A stretch of DNA of 64,000 bases. Source: Paramecium sonneborni. Lineage: Eukaryota > Ciliophora > Oligohymenophorea > Peniculida > Parameciidae. This document shows positions 60,546 through 64,000 of the stretch, piece after piece. A program made the position numbers and the translations under genes. Every line of letters starts with the position of its first letter. Positions within the stretch are counted from its first letter, which is position 1. Under the pieces are notes generated by a model that was not told the DNA's origin, did not search any database, and saw only the letters and a program-made list of their open reading frames with translations. The stretch spans positions 1,062,254 to 1,126,253 of the forward strand of contig CAJJDN010000001.1 in assembly GCA_905182985.1 (NCBI GenBank), written 5' to 3'.

Positions 60546-61754
60546 TCAATTAGGTTGATATATCTGGGATGCTATTTATAAGATCTTTTCAACCTCAATT
60601 TTACCTACTTTCTATAATCCCTCCATTATATCTGTAAAATCATCTCCTAACAAAGAAGGCTTTAACTCTTTTAGAATGCTCAGACATAAGTAAAGCAAAT
60701 ATTTATTTTTATCAAAATGACTTAATATACTGTCCCATAAGAGAAAAACGCCATGTAATTCAAATTCTTAAGTCAGATATAACATTATCCATCTTAAACT
60801 ATAAAATTGAGGATGAACCCCTTATTTTTATAAATTATCCCATATTTCAATTTCATGAATTCTTAACAATTCATTTAATTTATTCATTTTATACTTAATT
60901 CCATCTTATGAGTCATCTAGTGAACGCAAAAAACTAATATTCTATATTTAGATAATACCTTTCTTTAGCATCAGCCATAAATATTGTAAAACAGAAAAAT
61001 GCATCACTTTCAACAGATTATAAAAATAATTCATTTGTATCACTATAGAATACATAATATAATGGAGCTAATATTTCATTCATTCCTTGCTTGAATAAAT
61101 ATAAATTAATACCACGTATCTGATTGCTGGATTTAACTTTGCATAAATAAATAAAATTCTTGTTAATACATCATAATGTCGATGTTCATAATCTTATTAC
61201 AATCTCCTTTCTCTTCTACATTAAGTTCGAAAATAAACTGGATATTTATTAGGTATCTATGTTGGAGAAACAAAGAAAGATAATTCTGCTCTTGTTCTTA
61301 CTGTGTCTTTTTCTACTTCTTCCCATATTACTTAATCATCAAAAAAGCTTTTCCAAATAGATTATTATGATTTGCTTAATGGATGATCTTTTTTTATATT
61401 TTATTTATTTTCTTAATCTTCATATTCATTCGATTCGGTCATTTGTTTTTGTAATTTTGATTTTATCAAATCCATACAAAATTACTCATAATTCTAAATA
61501 TTTGTAGTAATTGTAGAATTCCATTTCGTCCTCTCTGCTGGAAGATACCCTAACAATAACTTCCAAACCAACGATCTTAAGCCCTTAATATCATCAGGCA
61601 CACCTAAATTTGAAAGCTTTCTCAATTCATTCAAATTAATCTTAGGTTTATCTAATATTTCTATAAATTTCTCAATACGATTTTTCGTATTACCAGCTAT
61701 TGGTTTTGTATTGAGTTACTAAATTAAATATTCTAAACTAAACAGACTTTCCAT
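60546..61754 (-). CDS. TBC domain Rab GTPase-activating protein
   Basis: 386 aa from three exons, introns 61090-61112 (23) and 60934-60958 (25 nt). TBC motifs are clear: NLGVPDDIKGLRSLVWKLLL (domain entry), VEKDTVRTRAELSFF (the I-x-x-D-x-x-R arginine finger), RYVQGMNEILAPLYYVFY (the Y-x-Q glutamine finger, split by the first intron), DAFFCFTIFMADAKE, and QFYSLRWIMLYLTQEFELHG then VFLLWDSIL. Both catalytic fingers are kept, so it should stimulate GTP hydrolysis on a Rab in membrane traffic. A Gln/Lys-rich insert (about 125-165) sits inside the domain. Confidence 0.95.
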
Positions 61755-62150
61755 TTTTTTAAATTGTGTATTGAAACAAATATTTAATTATATTAATCTT
61801 CAAAAATTCAGAAGAAACACTGCTTGTTTACAACTTGTTAGTTCATTTTATATAATTCAGATGCTAAAATGATATTTATCTGGAAATTTATTTTCTTTCA
61901 AATATAAAAAAAGAAAGCAATAATTAAAAACTGCTCAAGAAACATATATAGTTAAAAATCTCTTTTTCTATATTTTAAAATATACATTGCCAGAGTATGT
62001 ACAAATTGTAATTTAATTTTTTTTTTATTTTGATTCAATCAATTCTTCAAGATCTTCTTCTGTTCTGGAAACTCTACTTTATTGTAAAGGCTTATTATTT
62101 ATAAATATTATGTTTTCATAAAAATAATTTTTTTTTTAATTTTTAAGATT
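61755..62150. other. Divergent intergenic region
   Basis: 396 bp between outward-reading genes. A/T-rich with no motif recognised. Confidence 0.5.
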
Positions 62151-63110
62151 ATGGGTGGTTGCTTAGATCGAGAAAGAGATAAACGAAGAATACTAGAACA
62201 ATTATCTTATTCTTAAAGGCCAATTCTCAAATAATCAAATGAATTTACATATTTGAGACAAATCTAATCATAATCAACAAAGAGTTAGCATATTGAGGTC
62301 CAATAACCAAGATATAGTCTAATGAAATATTCATAAATCTCTAGTAAATAAGGTAATAAGTCGGTTAGAAGTGACAACTAATCCTATTAGCATATCAATT
62401 AAAACAATTAATTTATCTTATTATAAAGAGGAGAACTTAGATAATTTTTAAAAACGAATCAAATGGGAATAGATCAGGTTATAACTAATCCTTTAAATGC
62501 AAGTTAATTAATTATCTGTTTTGAATAGAATGATATTGTAGATTCATTAATCAGTGAACAAGTAATTTCTAACAGTAATTTTCACAAATTATATATGGAT
62601 ATTAAAGATTTTATTGGGTATTTACATTGCCTTATTGTAGCTAGCCAGACAAAAAAATAGTTGGGATTATTCTTGAGAACAGGAATTAAATTTCTATTTT
62701 ATACAAAAAATTGAATCCAAGATAAGCAATGAATAATACTATCGAAATGCAAAGTAAGTATTTTATCTAAAATAAGTGGTTGATAGTGTCAGTCAAGATT
62801 AACTTGAAGAAATTATTAATGAAAGGATGTAAGATAATCTTATTTGTTGTACTATTTTGTAATTCCCTGACTGTGCTTTATTATTTTTTTAAACTTGTCG
62901 TAGATAAATACAAGCTTTAAACGTTATATCTTTAGAAATGTCATAACTTAATTCAATTAACCTCTCTTAAGAGATAGCAGGAAAAGTTGAAATATTATAA
63001 AGCAATGATGTAATTTAATTTATTAGATTTAGGAATTTGATTTTATTAGTTTGTTGCCTGACATTAAAAATAAATCTCTCTATATTTTAATGTCGATTAA
63101 ATAAATATGA
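62151..63110 (+). CDS. Uncharacterised protein with lipid-anchor N-terminus
   Basis: 296 aa from four exons, introns 62618-62640, 62754-62776 and 63010-63032 (23 nt each). Starts MGGCLDRERDKRR, suited to N-myristoylation on Gly2 and palmitoylation on Cys4. A Ser/Gln-rich linker precedes a folded C-terminal region (DKKIVGIILENRNQISILYK, SVSQDQLEEIINERMQDNLI, EISLL-type DEFDFISLLPDIKNKSLYIL). The third intron is needed to reach that C-terminus; read-through gives an implausible hydrophobic end. No family recognised. Confidence 0.72.
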
Positions 63111-63287
63111 TTTTTATAAACACTATAATCAAAAATTATTAAATAAAATATTCATTACTTAAATAAAATATTAAATAATATGGAATTATATTGCATTTGC
63201 TAAATTTAATGCAAATATTGGATTTCACCATATGATAATGCTATAACTAAAAACATAATTGAATTATGAATGACTTAAAATCAAGAA
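63111..63287. other. Intergenic
   Basis: 177 bp between convergent genes, A/T-rich, no feature. Confidence 0.5.
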
Positions 63288-64000
63288 TCAATATTTATAA
63301 TATCCTACATTTCTCAAGTTAATTCTTTTAAGTAGCTCCTATGTACATTCTTAATCCGAAACTTTTTCTAAAGTGTACCATGCTGCAGTAGATATATTTT
63401 ACATATTATATCTTTTATTCACATCAACAGCAATAACTTTTTAGATTAAATCTTTAAACTCTTCAGAAGGATCAGGTTTTCCATTTAATTTGATTTTGCT
63501 CCAAAATTAATCCCATTATTAATTTGAAATCAATTTGTACCAATTATCTTGATAATGTTAAAAGGGTGGAAACCCCATAACAATAATAAAAATTATTATT
63601 CCATAGGCAAATACATCACATTTTTCGGGATCAATAATTTTATTTTAAATTTATTCTGGAGAAGCATATCCTTAAGTAAAGCCTATAGGTTTATTTGCAT
63701 ATCCTAAATCACATATTTTTAACATCATATTCTCATTAAACATAAGATTATCAGGTTTCAAATCAAAATGTATTACTCCATTTCTATGCAAAATCCCTAT
63801 TTGATTGTATAAATTTATTGCAATTGTGCGTGCAAATTTTTCTGTAAATTTTCCGCTTGTTAATAAGATGTCTAATAATGAACCATTTTTCATATATTCC
63901 ATTAATATTTAATGAGTTTCTGAAAATTTTTCCATATAAGGCACACATCGTGGAAATTCTTAGTTATTATTTTGCCATAACTTGATGAAAATATTAATTT
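63288..64000 (-). CDS. Serine/threonine protein kinase, 5' end outside window
   Basis: The frame stays open to base 64000, so the N-terminal lobe with the ATP-binding Lys is missing from view. Visible motifs: THQILMEYMKNGSLLDILL (hinge), GVIHFDLKPDNLMF (catalytic loop with HFD, Asp kept), LKICDLGYANKPIG (DLG in place of DFG, metal-binding Asp kept), GYASPEQI (APE-like), DVFAYGIIIFIIVMGFPPF and the C-lobe Arg in VDVNKRYN. It should be active. The C-terminal tail after the domain is short. No introns in the visible part. Confidence 0.88.

Noticed and set aside
1..64000. Dense in-frame TAA/TAG codons suggesting mass pseudogenes
   Set aside because: They fall at Gln positions in conserved proteins and all these genes end at TGA, so the ciliate code explains them.

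Overview
The window is macronuclear DNA of a Paramecium-type ciliate. Three things show it. TAA and TAG occur hundreds of times inside long conserved proteins where glutamine is expected, and every gene ends at TGA. Nearly all introns are 20-31 nt with GT..AG ends. The DNA is very AT-rich, and genes are packed on both strands with spacers of 0-900 bp. All models here were built by hand with TAA/TAG read as Gln. For each multi-exon model I checked that total length minus introns is a multiple of three.

Layout. 0-10 kb: end of a membrane protein, axonemal dynein light chain p28, three coiled-coil or hypothetical proteins, dynein light chain roadblock and a protein kinase. 10-25 kb: a 1232-aa cysteine-rich multi-pass membrane protein, a B-box/ePHD protein, NudC with a TAA-coded polyQ tract, a TMEM145/GPR180-type receptor, an NBR1-like protein, a cytochrome b561-b5-b5 reductase fusion, a tubulin-tyrosine-ligase-like enzyme and a WD-repeat relic. 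25-38 kb: a radial spoke protein 2-like protein, proteasome beta-5, two trichocyst matrix protein genes, a secreted lipase and several decayed stretches. 38-50 kb: a PHD-ePHD-PHD protein ending in a PCNA-binding motif, a protein joining E2F-like winged helices to an FHA domain, uncharacterised proteins and a Cys-rich surface protein. 50-64 kb: a HAMP-type receptor, PP2C phosphatase, MORN-repeat protein, a carboxypeptidase homologue that looks inactive, histone H2B, a TBC Rab-GAP, a protein with an N-myristoylation motif and a partial kinase.

There is no operon logic. The themes fit a swimming, secreting cell: cilia (p28, roadblock, RSP2-like, TTLL), regulated exocytosis (trichocyst matrix proteins), signalling (kinases, PP2C, receptors) and chromatin or cell cycle (PHD, ePHD, E2F/FHA, H2B).

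Assembly caution: single N bases at 31023 and 56680 are each flanked by identical sequence of 1156 and 1221 bp. These are almost certainly unmerged contig overlaps, so the partial gene copies beside each N are probably not real duplications.
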